From: CBDHDN01 sp965261585
GTDB taxonomy: Bacteria > Pseudomonadota > Alphaproteobacteria > UBA6615
Assembly (NCBI GenBank): GCA_965261585.1
Contig: CBDHDN010000070.1
Coordinates: 1-17,285, forward strand
Reading direction: 5' to 3'
DNA length: 17,285 bases
The stretch's first letter is position 1; each line of letters begins with the position of its first letter. The position numbers and the translations under genes were made by a program. A model generated the notes under the pieces. That model was given only the letters and a program-made list of their open reading frames with translations. It did not search any database and was not told where the DNA came from. Shown piece after piece: positions 1-7,441 of this stretch.

Positions 1-568
1 CGGCCAGCGCGGCATCGGTGACAAGTCCCGTGGCTGACGGTGACCCGTTGATCAGGCAGAGCACGTCCTTGGCCGCCGGTTTCATCCTTTCTGCCAGACC
101 GGCGAAGAGGTGGCTCAGTGAAAGGATCTCGCCCGCTCCGCCCTGACCCTGCACCGGGACCGCCGGCAACCCGTCCTCGGCCAGCATGGCGGCGACACCC
201 TCGGCGATCTCCGGCGATATCGCGGCATGGCCCTCCACGAAGTTGGTCAGCCGCGCGAGCACGATTGCGCGTACGACGCGTTCGGGTAGGGGATCGCCCC
301 AGGATGCGGCGATGCGCGCCATCGACAGGTTGGCCCACTGCTCGCGTTCGTCGGACGAGAGCTTCTTCCGGGCGTAATGGCCGACACCCGTTGTCACGCC
401 ATAGATCGTGACCTCCGGGTCATGGTCGAGAATGCGTTCCAGCCGCTGCCGCCCCTGCTGCATTGCCGCGAGGGCCTTGGTACCGAGTTCGACGCCTTCG
501 CCGTTCCAAGCCACCCGCCGGGCGGTTTCGAGCGTGAAATCGGCCCGGGTTTCCACGAGTACCGTCAT
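1..568 (-). CDS. Histidine ammonia-lyase family protein lacking the MIO triad (partial, C-terminus off left edge)
   Basis: N-terminal 189 residues of a protein of the histidine/phenylalanine ammonia-lyase fold (Lyase_aromatic). Canonical members deaminate histidine to urocanate using an MIO cofactor made autocatalytically from an internal Ala-Ser-Gly. Seen: the YGVTTGVG segment (residues 56-63) matches family YGVNTGFG and keeps the active-site Tyr (Tyr56). At residues 139-153 the family's QGSVGASGDLAPLAH is replaced by VQGQGGAGEILSLSH, so the Ser is absent and no ASG exists. The usual active-site SHA motif is replaced by SMA near residues 82-84. The ATG start was chosen because homology begins at once; an AGGG lies about 9 nt upstream. 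It follows hutU on the same strand after a 126-bp gap, so it occupies the hutH slot. Family membership is clear; histidine ammonia-lyase activity is doubtful. A non-lyase or MIO-independent role is possible but not shown. Confidence 0.8.
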   Translation of the reverse strand, partial: MTVLVETRADFTLETARRVAWNGEGVELGTKALAAMQQGRQRLERILDHDPEVTIYGVTTGVGHYARKKLSSDEREQWANLSMARIAASWGDPLPERVVRAIVLARLTNFVEGHAAISPEIAEGVAAMLAEDGLPAVPVQGQGGAGEILSLSHLFAGLAERMKPAAKDVLCLINGSPSATGLVTDAALA

Positions 569-694
569 GATCCAGTGCCCTATCGGTAGGAGCGCGTGAT
601 GTCGCCCGCCGCGCGGATCTGGCGTCGGGCAGGGGGCTCACTTATTGATGTCTTGTCGACTCTGCTGAGCGGGCGCATCGGCCGGTCAGGCCCC

Positions 695-2383
695 TCACCC
701 GTCAAGAAAGGGCAGGTTCAGCTTGTGCTCGCGAGCGCAGGCGATGGCCTCTTTGTAGCCGGCGTCGGCGTGGCGCATGACGCCGCTTGCCGGATCGTTC
801 CACAGCACCCGCCCGATACGCGTTGCCGCTTCGTCAGTGCCGTCGCATACGAGCACCATGCCGGCATGCTGGGAAAAGCCGATGCCGACGCCACCGCCAT
901 GGTGCAGGCTGACCCAGGTCGCGCCCGACGCCGTGTTGAGCATCGCATTGAGCATGGGCCAGTCGGAGACCGCGTCGGAGCCGTCGATCATGCCTTCGGT
1001 TTCGCGGTTCGGGCTGGCGACCGATCCGCTGTCCAGATGGTCCCGGCCGATCACCACCGGCGCCTTCAACTCGCCCTTTGCGACCATCTCGTTGAAGGCG
1101 AGGCCGAGGCGGTGCCGATCGCCCAGCCCGACCCAGCAGATGCGCGCCGGCAGGCCCTGGAAACGGATACGTCGACGCGCCATGTCCAACCAGTTGTGCA
1201 GATGCGGGTTGTCCGGCATCAGCTCCCTGACCTTTTCGTCCGTCCGGTAGATGTCCTCTGGATCGCCGGATAGCGCCACCCAGCGGAACGGCCCGACACC
1301 GCGGCAGAAGAGCGGGCGGATATAGGCGGGCACGAAGCCGGGAAAGTCGAAGGCGTTGTGAACGCCCATCTCCTGCGCCATCTGGCGGATATTGTTGCCG
1401 TAATCGAGGGTCGGCACGCCCTGCTCCCAGAAATCGAGCATGGCGCGGACCTGGACGGCCATCGACTGCTTGGCGGCCAGCATCGTGCCGTCGGGATCGC
1501 GCTCGCGCCGCTCCTCCCATTCGGCGAGCGACCAGCCGGCCGGCAGATAGCCGTTCAGCGGATCGTGGGCGCTGGTCTGGTCGGTCACGACGTCGGGCCG
1601 GACGCCGCGTCTCACCAGTTCCGGATAGATTTCGGCGGCATTGCCGAGCAGGCCGACCGACACAGCCTCCTTCCGCCTGCAGGCGTCGTCAATCATCGCC
1701 AGCGCCTCATCCAGATCGGTCGACTGCCGGTCGAGATAGCCGGTCTTCAGCCGCATCTCGATCCGGCTCGGCTGGCACTCGACCGAGAGCAGAGAGGCGC
1801 CGGCCATGGTCGCCGCCATCGGTTGGGCGCCGCCCATGCCGCCCAGGCCGGCGGTCAGTATCCAGCGGCCTGAAAGATCGCCGCCGAAATGCTGCCGACC
1901 GACCTCAACGAAGGTTTCGTAGGTGCCCTGAACGATGCCCTGGCTGCCGATATAGATCCAGGAGCCGGCTGTCATCTGGCCGAACATCATCAGGCCGGCG
2001 CGGTCGAGCTCGTTGAATTTCTCGAGCGTTGCCCAATGAGGCACAATGTTGGAATTGGCGATCAGTACGCGGGGCGCATCGGCGTGGGTGCGAAAAACGC
2101 CGACCGGCTTGCCCGACTGGACCAGCAACGTTTCGTCGAATTCCAGCACCCGCAACGCCGCGACGATCCGGTCGTAGCTCTCCCAGTTGCGCGCCGCCCG
2201 GCCGATGCCGCCATAGACCACCAGCTCCTGCGGTTTCTCGGCGACCTGGGCATCCAGATTGTTCATCAGCATGCGCATCGGCGCTTCGGTCAGCCAGCTC
2301 TTGCAGCTCAACTCGTCGCCGTGCGGCGCACGGATCTCGCGCGTGTTGTCGAGGCGGATGTTCCCGGCAGGCCGGTCGGTCAC
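695..2383 (-). CDS. hutU: Urocanate hydratase (urocanase)
   Basis: Cytoplasmic NAD+-dependent enzyme that hydrates urocanate to 4-imidazolone-5-propionate, the second step of histidine breakdown. The 562-residue length fits the family (about 555-560). Seen: glycine-rich dinucleotide motif GLGGMGGAQ at residues 179-187, YGGIGRAARNW near 57-67, FCRGVGPFRW at 359-368, and the urocanase signature FQGLPARICW at 408-417 with the catalytic Cys at 416. The start is GTG, and it overlaps the hutC stop by four bases (GTGA), so translation is probably coupled to hutC. The gene looks intact. Regulation is expected from the HutC operators upstream of the minus-strand operon. Assignment is secure. Confidence 0.97.
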   Translation of the reverse strand: MTDRPAGNIRLDNTREIRAPHGDELSCKSWLTEAPMRMLMNNLDAQVAEKPQELVVYGGIGRAARNWESYDRIVAALRVLEFDETLLVQSGKPVGVFRTHADAPRVLIANSNIVPHWATLEKFNELDRAGLMMFGQMTAGSWIYIGSQGIVQGTYETFVEVGRQHFGGDLSGRWILTAGLGGMGGAQPMAATMAGASLLSVECQPSRIEMRLKTGYLDRQSTDLDEALAMIDDACRRKEAVSVGLLGNAAEIYPELVRRGVRPDVVTDQTSAHDPLNGYLPAGWSLAEWEERRERDPDGTMLAAKQSMAVQVRAMLDFWEQGVPTLDYGNNIRQMAQEMGVHNAFDFPGFVPAYIRPLFCRGVGPFRWVALSGDPEDIYRTDEKVRELMPDNPHLHNWLDMARRRIRFQGLPARICWVGLGDRHRLGLAFNEMVAKGELKAPVVIGRDHLDSGSVASPNRETEGMIDGSDAVSDWPMLNAMLNTASGATWVSLHHGGGVGIGFSQHAGMVLVCDGTDEAATRIGRVLWNDPASGVMRHADAGYKEAIACAREHKLNLPFLDG

Positions 2384-3159
2384 GGCATATGCTCCGGTTG
2401 AGGGGATCGCGGCAGACCGGCATCGTGGGCGAAGCGGGTCGCCAGGTAGAAGCGGTCGCCCGGATGGGTCAGCCAGGCGCGTGAGGCGACTCGTCCGCCG
2501 GACCAGGTGCGCCGGTGCAACAGCAGGCAGGGCTGATGCCGGTCGATGCCGAGCAATTCTTGTTCCATCGGGCCGGGCAGCACGGCCTCGAGCCGGTGTT
2601 CGACCTCGCTCAAGGGCGCGGCGCGCATCAGGTATTCGTTGGGGGTCTGTCGCGTGAGATCGATACCGAGATAGTCGGGCGCCGCCGCCGGATTGACCCA
2701 GCGGTCCTCCAACTGGAACGGCGCACCGTCAAGACGGTGGACCAGCCGGCTATGGAACAGGTCGGCGCCCGGCTCCGTCTCCAGTTCTTCGGCGATGTCG
2801 GCCGGCGGTTGGCTGCGCTCATGCAAGACGACGTCGCAGCCATAGGTGCCGCGGCTGCGGATGACGTCGGCGATATTGCGGATTTCCAGCAGGTCCAGGC
2901 GGGCACGACGGTCGGCCACGAATGTCCCCTGCCCCTGGACCCGGCGCAGCCAGCCATCGTCCTTGAGTTCGCGCAGGGCGCGGTGCACGGTCATCCGGCT
3001 GGCGCCGGACAGCCGGACCAGTTCGCTCTCCGATGGGACACGATGATCGACCGGCCATGCCCCGGTCAGGATATAGCCGCGGACATAGTCCTTGACCTGC
3101 TGGTAGAGCGGCGTCGAGTCGGCCGCGTCGGAGGGCAGCGTGGGTGCGGATCCGCTCAT
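2380..3159 (-). CDS. hutC: Histidine utilisation repressor HutC (GntR family, UTRA domain)
   Basis: Transcriptional repressor of hut genes; HutC proteins are known to release DNA on binding urocanate. The 259 residues hold an N-terminal winged helix (about 17-85) with the GntR recognition region VPSESELVRLSGASRMTVHR at 41-60 and the wing near GQGTFVADR. A UTRA ligand domain follows from about 95 to the C-terminus, including FQLEDRWVNP and the closing DRFYLATRF. The start ATG overlaps the stop of the upstream livG/livF remnant (ATGA), and its stop overlaps the hutU start (GTGA). HutC therefore sits inside the operon it should control, a typical autoregulatory layout. Two candidate operators lie at 3464-3504, upstream of the remnant. 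The GntR/UTRA assignment is firm, and the HutC name rests on sequence type plus context. Confidence 0.93.
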   Translation of the reverse strand: MSGSAPTLPSDAADSTPLYQQVKDYVRGYILTGAWPVDHRVPSESELVRLSGASRMTVHRALRELKDDGWLRRVQGQGTFVADRRARLDLLEIRNIADVIRSRGTYGCDVVLHERSQPPADIAEELETEPGADLFHSRLVHRLDGAPFQLEDRWVNPAAAPDYLGIDLTRQTPNEYLMRAAPLSEVEHRLEAVLPGPMEQELLGIDRHQPCLLLHRRTWSGGRVASRAWLTHPGDRFYLATRFAHDAGLPRSPQPEHMP

Positions 3160-3401
3160 CCCGCCAGCCCCGGATAAGTTTCGACCAGGGCCAGGTCCCC
3201 GCGCGCGGTCTCGCCACTACCGCTCCATGCCGCCCGGCCAAACGCGACGTCGCCCGCGGCACCGGCCATATCGAACGCACGCTGCGTACTCTGCTCGACC
3301 GGCACGACGCCCCGCGGTACCTGGAAGCCGACACCGGCGAGCGCGCCGCCGCCGCCGAAGCGCACCGAGACGCCGGTTATGGAGAGCAGCGCATCCATCA
3401 C
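3156..3401 (-). pseudogene. livG/livF remnant: LivG N-terminus fused in frame to LivF C-terminus
   Basis: An 81-codon reading frame. Residues 2-31 look like the start of a LivG-type branched-chain/polar amino-acid ABC ATPase (LLSITGVSVRFGGGGALAGV, then VPRG). From about residue 33 it reads like the last 50 residues of a LivF-type ATPase (VPVEQSTQRAFDMA, then SGSGETARGDLALVETYPGLAG). The Walker A, Q-loop, signature and Walker B regions are all missing, so it cannot be an ATPase. The simplest explanation is a deletion from early livG to late livF, junction near 3300-3312, that kept the frame. The rest of the transporter (livM, livH, binding protein) is also absent upstream. Its stop still overlaps the hutC ATG, so translation of the remnant may now serve only to couple into hutC. 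Inference: the operon once encoded its own histidine/urocanate uptake system. Confidence 0.75.
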
Positions 3402-3448
3402 GGCCCTACCCCGCCTCTCCGTTGCCGAAGGCCCGGCTCCGGAGCGTC

Positions 3449-3477
3449 TTGCCAGTGGAAGGCAAGTTATATATACA
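3449..3477 (+). promoter_or_regulatory. Candidate sigma70-like promoter reading toward hutG
   Basis: TTGCCA at 3449-3454 and TATACA at 3472-3477 are separated by 17 bases, a good -35/-10 spacing. The -10 element lies inside the first HutC-type operator, so repressor binding would occlude it. It stands in an unusually AT-rich patch of otherwise GC-rich DNA, between the divergent hutC operon and hutG. Function is inferred from motif and position only. Confidence 0.45.
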
Positions 3478-3481
3478 ACTT
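3464..3481. promoter_or_regulatory. HutC-type operator, site 1
   Basis: AAGTTATATATACAACTT is an 18-bp palindrome with one mismatched base pair. Its core TATATAC fits the GTnTAnAC-like half-site pattern of HutC-subfamily GntR repressors except for the first G. It lies between the divergent hutC-hutU operon and hutG. It overlaps the candidate hutG promoter. Confidence 0.7.
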
Positions 3482-3487
3482 TAAGGC

Positions 3488-3504
3488 AAGTTGTATGTAC
3501 AAGT
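3488..3504. promoter_or_regulatory. HutC-type operator, site 2
   Basis: AAGTTGTATGTACAAGT contains the perfect arms TTGTA and TACAA around a 2-base centre (3491-3502). It is the second unit of a near-perfect direct repeat with site 1: 3459-3478 and 3483-3502 agree at 18 of 20 bases with a 24-bp period. Two sites in tandem suggest cooperative or two-promoter control of the divergent arms by HutC. Confidence 0.7.
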
Positions 3505-3627
3505 CAACGGCTCCGTAGATCGGCATTGGCCGGACCGCGAGGTCGGCGGCTCGTGCCGCCGGAGCAGGGGTGAGCAGGACTCCGCAATGGCCGCCGACCA
3601 CCCAACCGTCACCCTGGCGTCGAGCGC

Positions 3628-4443
3628 ATGAACCCCTACCGCTTCACGCCATACAAATTCGCTCCGGGAGATGCCCCACTGTTGATGAGCATTCCCCATG
3701 TGGGGACCGCCATCCCGGCGACAGTGGAAGCGCGGATGACCGAGCGGGCGCTGATGCGGCCGGATACCGACTGGCATCTCGACCGGCTCTACGATTTCGC
3801 CAACGAACTCGGCATCCCGACCCTGCAGGCGGTCTGGTCGCGCTATGTCGTGGACCTGAACCGGCCGCCGGACGACGCGCCGCTTTATGCCGGCCGGCCA
3901 TCGACCGGCCTGCTTCCGGAGCAGGATTTCGCCGGCAATCCGATCTACCATCCAGGTGCGGAACCGGACGACGAAGAGCGGGCGGACCGTTTGCGGACTT
4001 GCTGGCTGCCTTACCATCAGCGGCTCGAACGGGAATTGGCGTCGATCCGCCGCAAGCACGGCATTGCCATCCTGTTCGACTGCCATTCGATCCTGTCGCA
4101 GGTGCCGCGGCTGTTCGAGGGCAAGCTGCCAGACTTCAACCTGGGCACCGCGCACGGCGGCGCGTGCCATCCCGGCTTGCGGCTGCGACTGGCCGGGGCC
4201 CTTGGCAACTACGGCGAAGAACGGCTGGTCGTCGACGGCCGCTTCACCGGCGGTTTCATCACGCGCCAGTACGGCGACCCGGACAACCGCATCCATTCCT
4301 TCCAGCTCGAGCTGTCCATGGCGACCTATTGCGGGGAGCTGCCGCCGTGGAATTATGCGCCGGACAAGGCCGCCGAAGTGCGGCCCGCCCTTCGCGCGAT
4401 GCTGGAGGCGACGCTCACCTGGGCGCGGGAGCACGCCCAGTGA
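3628..4443 (+). CDS. hutG: N-formylglutamate deformylase
   Basis: Cytoplasmic metal-dependent amidohydrolase of the N-formylglutamate amidohydrolase (FGase) family. It releases formate and glutamate in the last step of the five-step histidine route. The 271 residues match the usual size. Seen: MSIPHVGTAIP at 20-30, DTDWHLDRLYDFA at 46-58, SRYVVDLNRPP at 71-81, the metal-site segment LFDCHSILSQVPRLFEG at 149-165, and RFTGGFITRQYG near 204-215. Start choice: the ATG gives the family's usual N-terminus, but no strong Shine-Dalgarno is visible. The ATG overlaps the stop of a 14-codon frame (3587-3631). Divergent from the hutC arm across the operator pair and convergent with hutI, with only 5 bp between their stops. 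Presence of hutF nearby confirms the HutF/HutG branch. Confidence 0.95.
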   Translation: MNPYRFTPYKFAPGDAPLLMSIPHVGTAIPATVEARMTERALMRPDTDWHLDRLYDFANELGIPTLQAVWSRYVVDLNRPPDDAPLYAGRPSTGLLPEQDFAGNPIYHPGAEPDDEERADRLRTCWLPYHQRLERELASIRRKHGIAILFDCHSILSQVPRLFEGKLPDFNLGTAHGGACHPGLRLRLAGALGNYGEERLVVDGRFTGGFITRQYGDPDNRIHSFQLELSMATYCGELPPWNYAPDKAAEVRPALRAMLEATLTWAREHAQ

Positions 4444-4448
4444 ACCGG

Positions 4449-5699
4449 CTATGCGGCGTCGGAGAGGCCGTTGCCCGCCACGAGCACCCCGTTCTTCACA
4501 ACCGCCCGGCACGGGTTGAAACCGGCAGGATAGGCCAGTTCGCCGGGGCTGCCGATGTCCCACAGGGCAAAGTCGGCCGCCTTGCCCGCTTCCAGCGTTC
4601 CTATCCGGTCCTGAAGGCCAAGCGCGCGCGCCGCGTCGCGAGTCACCCCGGCCAGCGCCTCCGCCGGGGTCATGCGGGACAAGGTGCAGGCCATGTTCAT
4701 CGTCAGAAGCAGGGAGGTGACAGGCGAGCTGCCCGGATTGCAGTCGGTCGCCAGCGCGATGCGGACGCCGTGCCGGCGGAACAGGTCGATCGGCGGCAGT
4801 TGCGTCTCGCGGAGGAAATAGAAGGCGCCGGGCAGCACGACCGCCACTGTCCCGGCACGCGCCAAAGTGCGCACGCCATCCTCGCCGACAAATTCCAGAT
4901 GATCGGCCGACAGGCCATCGTATTCCGCAACCAGCGCCGCGCCGCCGAGATCGTTCAGTTGTTCGGCATGCAACTTGACCGGCAGGCGATGATCGTGCGC
5001 CGCCCGGAAGACCCGCTCCGTCTGTGCACGCGTAAAGCCGATAGATTCACAGAAAGCGTCCACCGCGTCGGCCTCGCCGGCCTCGGCAACCGCCGGGATC
5101 ATCTCGCCGCATACCAGATCGACATAGCCGTCGGCGTTGCCGGCGTACTCCGGCGGCAACGCGTGGGCGCCGAGGAAAGTCGTCGCAACATCGACCGGCA
5201 GATGGTCCGGGAGGCGCCGGGCGGCCTGCAGCATGCGACGCTCGGTTGCCGTGTCGAGGCCGTCGCCCGACTTGATTTCGATAGTCGTCACGCCCTCCCG
5301 GAGGAGCGAGCGGACGCGCGGCAGGGCGCTTTCGACCAGCGCGTCGACCGAGGCCTGCCGGGTCGCCCGCACGGTCGAGACGATGCCGCCGCCGGCCCTG
5401 GCAATCTCCTCGTACGTCGCGCCGTTCAGCCGTTGTTCGAATTCAGCCGCCCGGTTGCCGCCATAGACGATATGGGTGTGACAGTCGATCAGCCCCGGTG
5501 TGATCCAGGATTGGCCGGCGTCGTGAACCGGCACACCCTGTACCTGCGACCGGTCCAGCTCCACCGTCGGACCGACCCAGGCAATAACCCCGCCGGCCAC
5601 GGCGATCGCGCCGTCCGCCACAGCGCCGTAAGGGTCTTCGCCGGCCGGCACCATGGTAGCGATCCGAGCGTTGGTCCACAGGCTGTCCCAGGTGCTCAC
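4449..5699 (-). CDS. hutI: Imidazolonepropionase
   Basis: Amidohydrolase that opens the imidazolone ring of 4-imidazolone-5-propionate to give N-formimidoylglutamate. With the GTG start it has 416 residues, close to the family norm. The start was chosen because GAGG lies 7-8 nt upstream and the protein then begins MSTWDSLWTNARIATM as HutI proteins do; a TTG five codons earlier is possible. Metal and active-site features: DCHTHIVYGG with His74 and His76, LHAEQ with His244, DHLE with His267, ATDCNPGS with Asp319. Odd: the segment usually EIKSGYGL reads EIKSGDGL, so Asp146 replaces a conserved Tyr. Its stop nearly touches hutG's stop, and its 5' end faces hutF across a short divergent region. 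Confidence 0.95.
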   Translation of the reverse strand: MSTWDSLWTNARIATMVPAGEDPYGAVADGAIAVAGGVIAWVGPTVELDRSQVQGVPVHDAGQSWITPGLIDCHTHIVYGGNRAAEFEQRLNGATYEEIARAGGGIVSTVRATRQASVDALVESALPRVRSLLREGVTTIEIKSGDGLDTATERRMLQAARRLPDHLPVDVATTFLGAHALPPEYAGNADGYVDLVCGEMIPAVAEAGEADAVDAFCESIGFTRAQTERVFRAAHDHRLPVKLHAEQLNDLGGAALVAEYDGLSADHLEFVGEDGVRTLARAGTVAVVLPGAFYFLRETQLPPIDLFRRHGVRIALATDCNPGSSPVTSLLLTMNMACTLSRMTPAEALAGVTRDAARALGLQDRIGTLEAGKAADFALWDIGSPGELAYPAGFNPCRAVVKNGVLVAGNGLSDAA

Positions 5700-5745
5700 G
5701 ATCAGACCTCGCAATCCCTTGCGCTATGGTATTTCTCGGGAGTGT

Positions 5746-5758
5746 ATTGCCGGGCAAT
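5746..5758. promoter_or_regulatory. 13-bp perfect palindrome between hutI and hutF
   Basis: ATTGCCGGGCAAT is a perfect inverted repeat (six-base arms, one central base) in the roughly 100-bp divergent region between the hutI and hutF starts. It does not resemble the HutC operators near 3464-3504. It may be a binding site for another regulator, or chance. Confidence 0.3.
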
Positions 5759-5803
5759 GGAAATTGCTGCCCCATTCGTCGAGCGCACAGCTGCGACGCG
5801 GCC

Positions 5804-7219
5804 GTGACCGGCACGGCAGCCCGACTCTGGTGCCCACTCTGCCTGCTGCCGACCGGCTGGGCAGAGCGAGTGCTGCTGCACCTGGACGACACGGGAACGA
5901 TCCGGCGGATCGAATCCGGCGTGCCCGCCGGCGGCCATTCGCGGCTTCCGGGCGTGGTGATCCCCGGCATGCCAAACCTGCACAGCCACGCCTTCCAACG
6001 GGCGATGGCCGGGCTCACCGAACGGGGCGGAGGCGCTGCACAGGCCGATTTCTGGTCGTGGCGCCAGACCATGTACAGTTTCGTGAGCCGCCTGACGCCG
6101 GAGCAGGTCGAGGCGATCGCCGCGCATCTCTACGTCGAGATGGTGAAGGCCGGCTATACCGGCGTGGCGGAGTTCCACTATCTTCACAACCCGCCGGGCG
6201 GCGGACGCTACGGCGATGTTGCGGAGTTGGCCTGGCGTGTCGCGGCAGGCGCGGCTGCAGCCGGCATCCGCCTGACGCTGCTGCCGGTGCTCTACCGGGA
6301 AGGTGGTTTTGGCGGGGCCCCGCTCGATGCCGCCCAGCAGCGATTCCGGCTGGAGACAGACGAATGGGCCGCAATGATTGCGGCGCTGGCCGGGACGTCC
6401 CCCACGCAAACCGCAGGCGCGGCTCTGCACAGCCTGCGCGCAGTCTTGCCAGCGAATATGGCGGACGCGCTCGCGGCCTATGACGCCATATGCCCCGAAG
6501 GACCGATTCACATCCACATCGCCGAGCAGGAACGGGAAGTCGCCGAGTGCATCGCCTGGTCCGGCCGGCGGCCGGTCGAATGGCTGCTGGATGGTGCCCC
6601 GGTCGACCGTCGCTGGACCCTGGTTCACGCCACCCATATGACAGCCGACGAGAACCGGCGCGCCGCTGCCACCGGCGCGATTACCGGCCTGTGCCCGACC
6701 ACCGAAGCCAATCTGGGCGATGGCTTGTTCGCCCTGCCGGACTGGCTTGCGGAAGGGGGCACGTTCGGCGTCGGCAGCGACAGCAATGTTTCGCTCGATC
6801 CGCGGGAAGAGTTGCGCTGGCTGGAATATGCCCAGCGGCTGGTCCTGAGACGCCGGCTGGTGGCGCACAACGCAGCGCCGCCCTGCACCGCCAATGCGGA
6901 GGCATCGCCGCCCTCTCTGGGCGTGGCGCTCTGGCTCGGCGCCACCGCTGGCGGAAGCCGGGCGATGGGCCAGCCCTGCGGCGCGCTCGCCGAAGGCCGA
7001 GCAGCCGACTTCCTTGTCCTCGATCCGGATCATCCGACGCTGGCGGCACACCGCCCCGACACGTTACTCGACGCCTGGGTCTTCACGCATGCCGGCTCGG
7101 CGCTCAGGGAAGTCTGGATCGCCGGGCGGAGAGTCGTTGCGGACGGCCGCCATCCGGGTGAGAACGCGATCCGTGCGCGCTTCCAAATCGTCATGTCCGA
7201 TTTGATGCAGAGTCTGTGA
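5804..7219 (+). CDS. hutF: Formimidoylglutamate deiminase
   Basis: Amidohydrolase-superfamily deiminase that converts N-formimidoyl-L-glutamate to N-formylglutamate and ammonia, feeding HutG. With the GTG start it has 471 residues, near the family's 450-460. Metal-ligand and catalytic positions are visible: NLHSHAFQRAM (His60, His62), IHIHIAEQ (His236, His238, Glu241), VHATHMT (His275, His278) and VGSDSNVSLDP (Asp326). AEGRAADFLVLD near the C-terminus is the usual beta-sandwich return. Start choice: an ATG at 5726 would add 26 residues unlike the family, and the GTG precedes the conserved LLPTGWAERV segment, but no convincing ribosome site is seen before either. Divergent from hutI. The gene looks intact. 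Confidence 0.93.
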   Translation: MTGTAARLWCPLCLLPTGWAERVLLHLDDTGTIRRIESGVPAGGHSRLPGVVIPGMPNLHSHAFQRAMAGLTERGGGAAQADFWSWRQTMYSFVSRLTPEQVEAIAAHLYVEMVKAGYTGVAEFHYLHNPPGGGRYGDVAELAWRVAAGAAAAGIRLTLLPVLYREGGFGGAPLDAAQQRFRLETDEWAAMIAALAGTSPTQTAGAALHSLRAVLPANMADALAAYDAICPEGPIHIHIAEQEREVAECIAWSGRRPVEWLLDGAPVDRRWTLVHATHMTADENRRAAATGAITGLCPTTEANLGDGLFALPDWLAEGGTFGVGSDSNVSLDPREELRWLEYAQRLVLRRRLVAHNAAPPCTANAEASPPSLGVALWLGATAGGSRAMGQPCGALAEGRAADFLVLDPDHPTLAAHRPDTLLDAWVFTHAGSALREVWIAGRRVVADGRHPGENAIRARFQIVMSDLMQSL

Positions 7220-7251
7220 TGCCCGAAGCGGTTACGACACGCACAAGAGAC

Positions 7252-7280
7252 GCGCTCACCCACGCGTGGTCTGCGAGCGC
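7252..7280. repeat. Inverted repeat downstream of hutF
   Basis: Arms GCGCTC (7252-7257) and GAGCGC (7275-7280) enclose a second, perfect 10-bp palindrome CCACGCGTGG (7260-7269). Position 33 bp after the hutF stop suits a transcript end, but no T-run follows, so an intrinsic terminator is not established. Confidence 0.3.
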
Positions 7281-7373
7281 CTTGAGGCCATTCGTATCGC
7301 CGCTCTGCCCGCCCTCCGCGCTGCCGCCTCCGCGCGGAGTGGGGGGAATAGAGCAGTGGCTCCGGGAAGGAAA

Positions 7374-7420
7374 GAGCCCCTCGCCCCCCTCCGGGGAGAG
7401 AGGGTTGGGGTGATGGGGCG
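7374..7420. repeat. GC-rich dispersed intergenic repeat
   Basis: The segment holds the CCCTC..CCCCTCCGGGGAGAGAGGGTTGGGGTG pattern (shown in part). It closely matches the CCCTCTCCCC-type dispersed repeat often found between genes of Alphaproteobacteria. It has an internal hairpin CCTCCGGGG-like core. It lies immediately beside the truncated end of the IS4 fragment. Family assignment is from memory; copy number in this genome is unknown. Confidence 0.5.
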
Positions 7421-7441
7421 GGGCGCGGCGGGGAGGTCACT

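Noticed and set aside
3481..4563. A 360-codon minus-strand frame antisense to hutG
   Set aside because: It crosses the operator region and has no recognisable domain; hutG on the plus strand is clear.
5726..5803. ATG at 5726 as the hutF start
   Set aside because: It adds 26 residues unlike the family N-terminus and lies across the divergent hutI promoter region; the GTG at 5804 fits better.
3570..5807. A 745-codon plus-strand open frame over hutG and antisense to hutI
   Set aside because: Composition is Arg/Pro/Gly-rich and low-complexity, with no family resemblance. The overlapping hutG and hutI have all their motifs. It is an effect of GC-rich codon bias.
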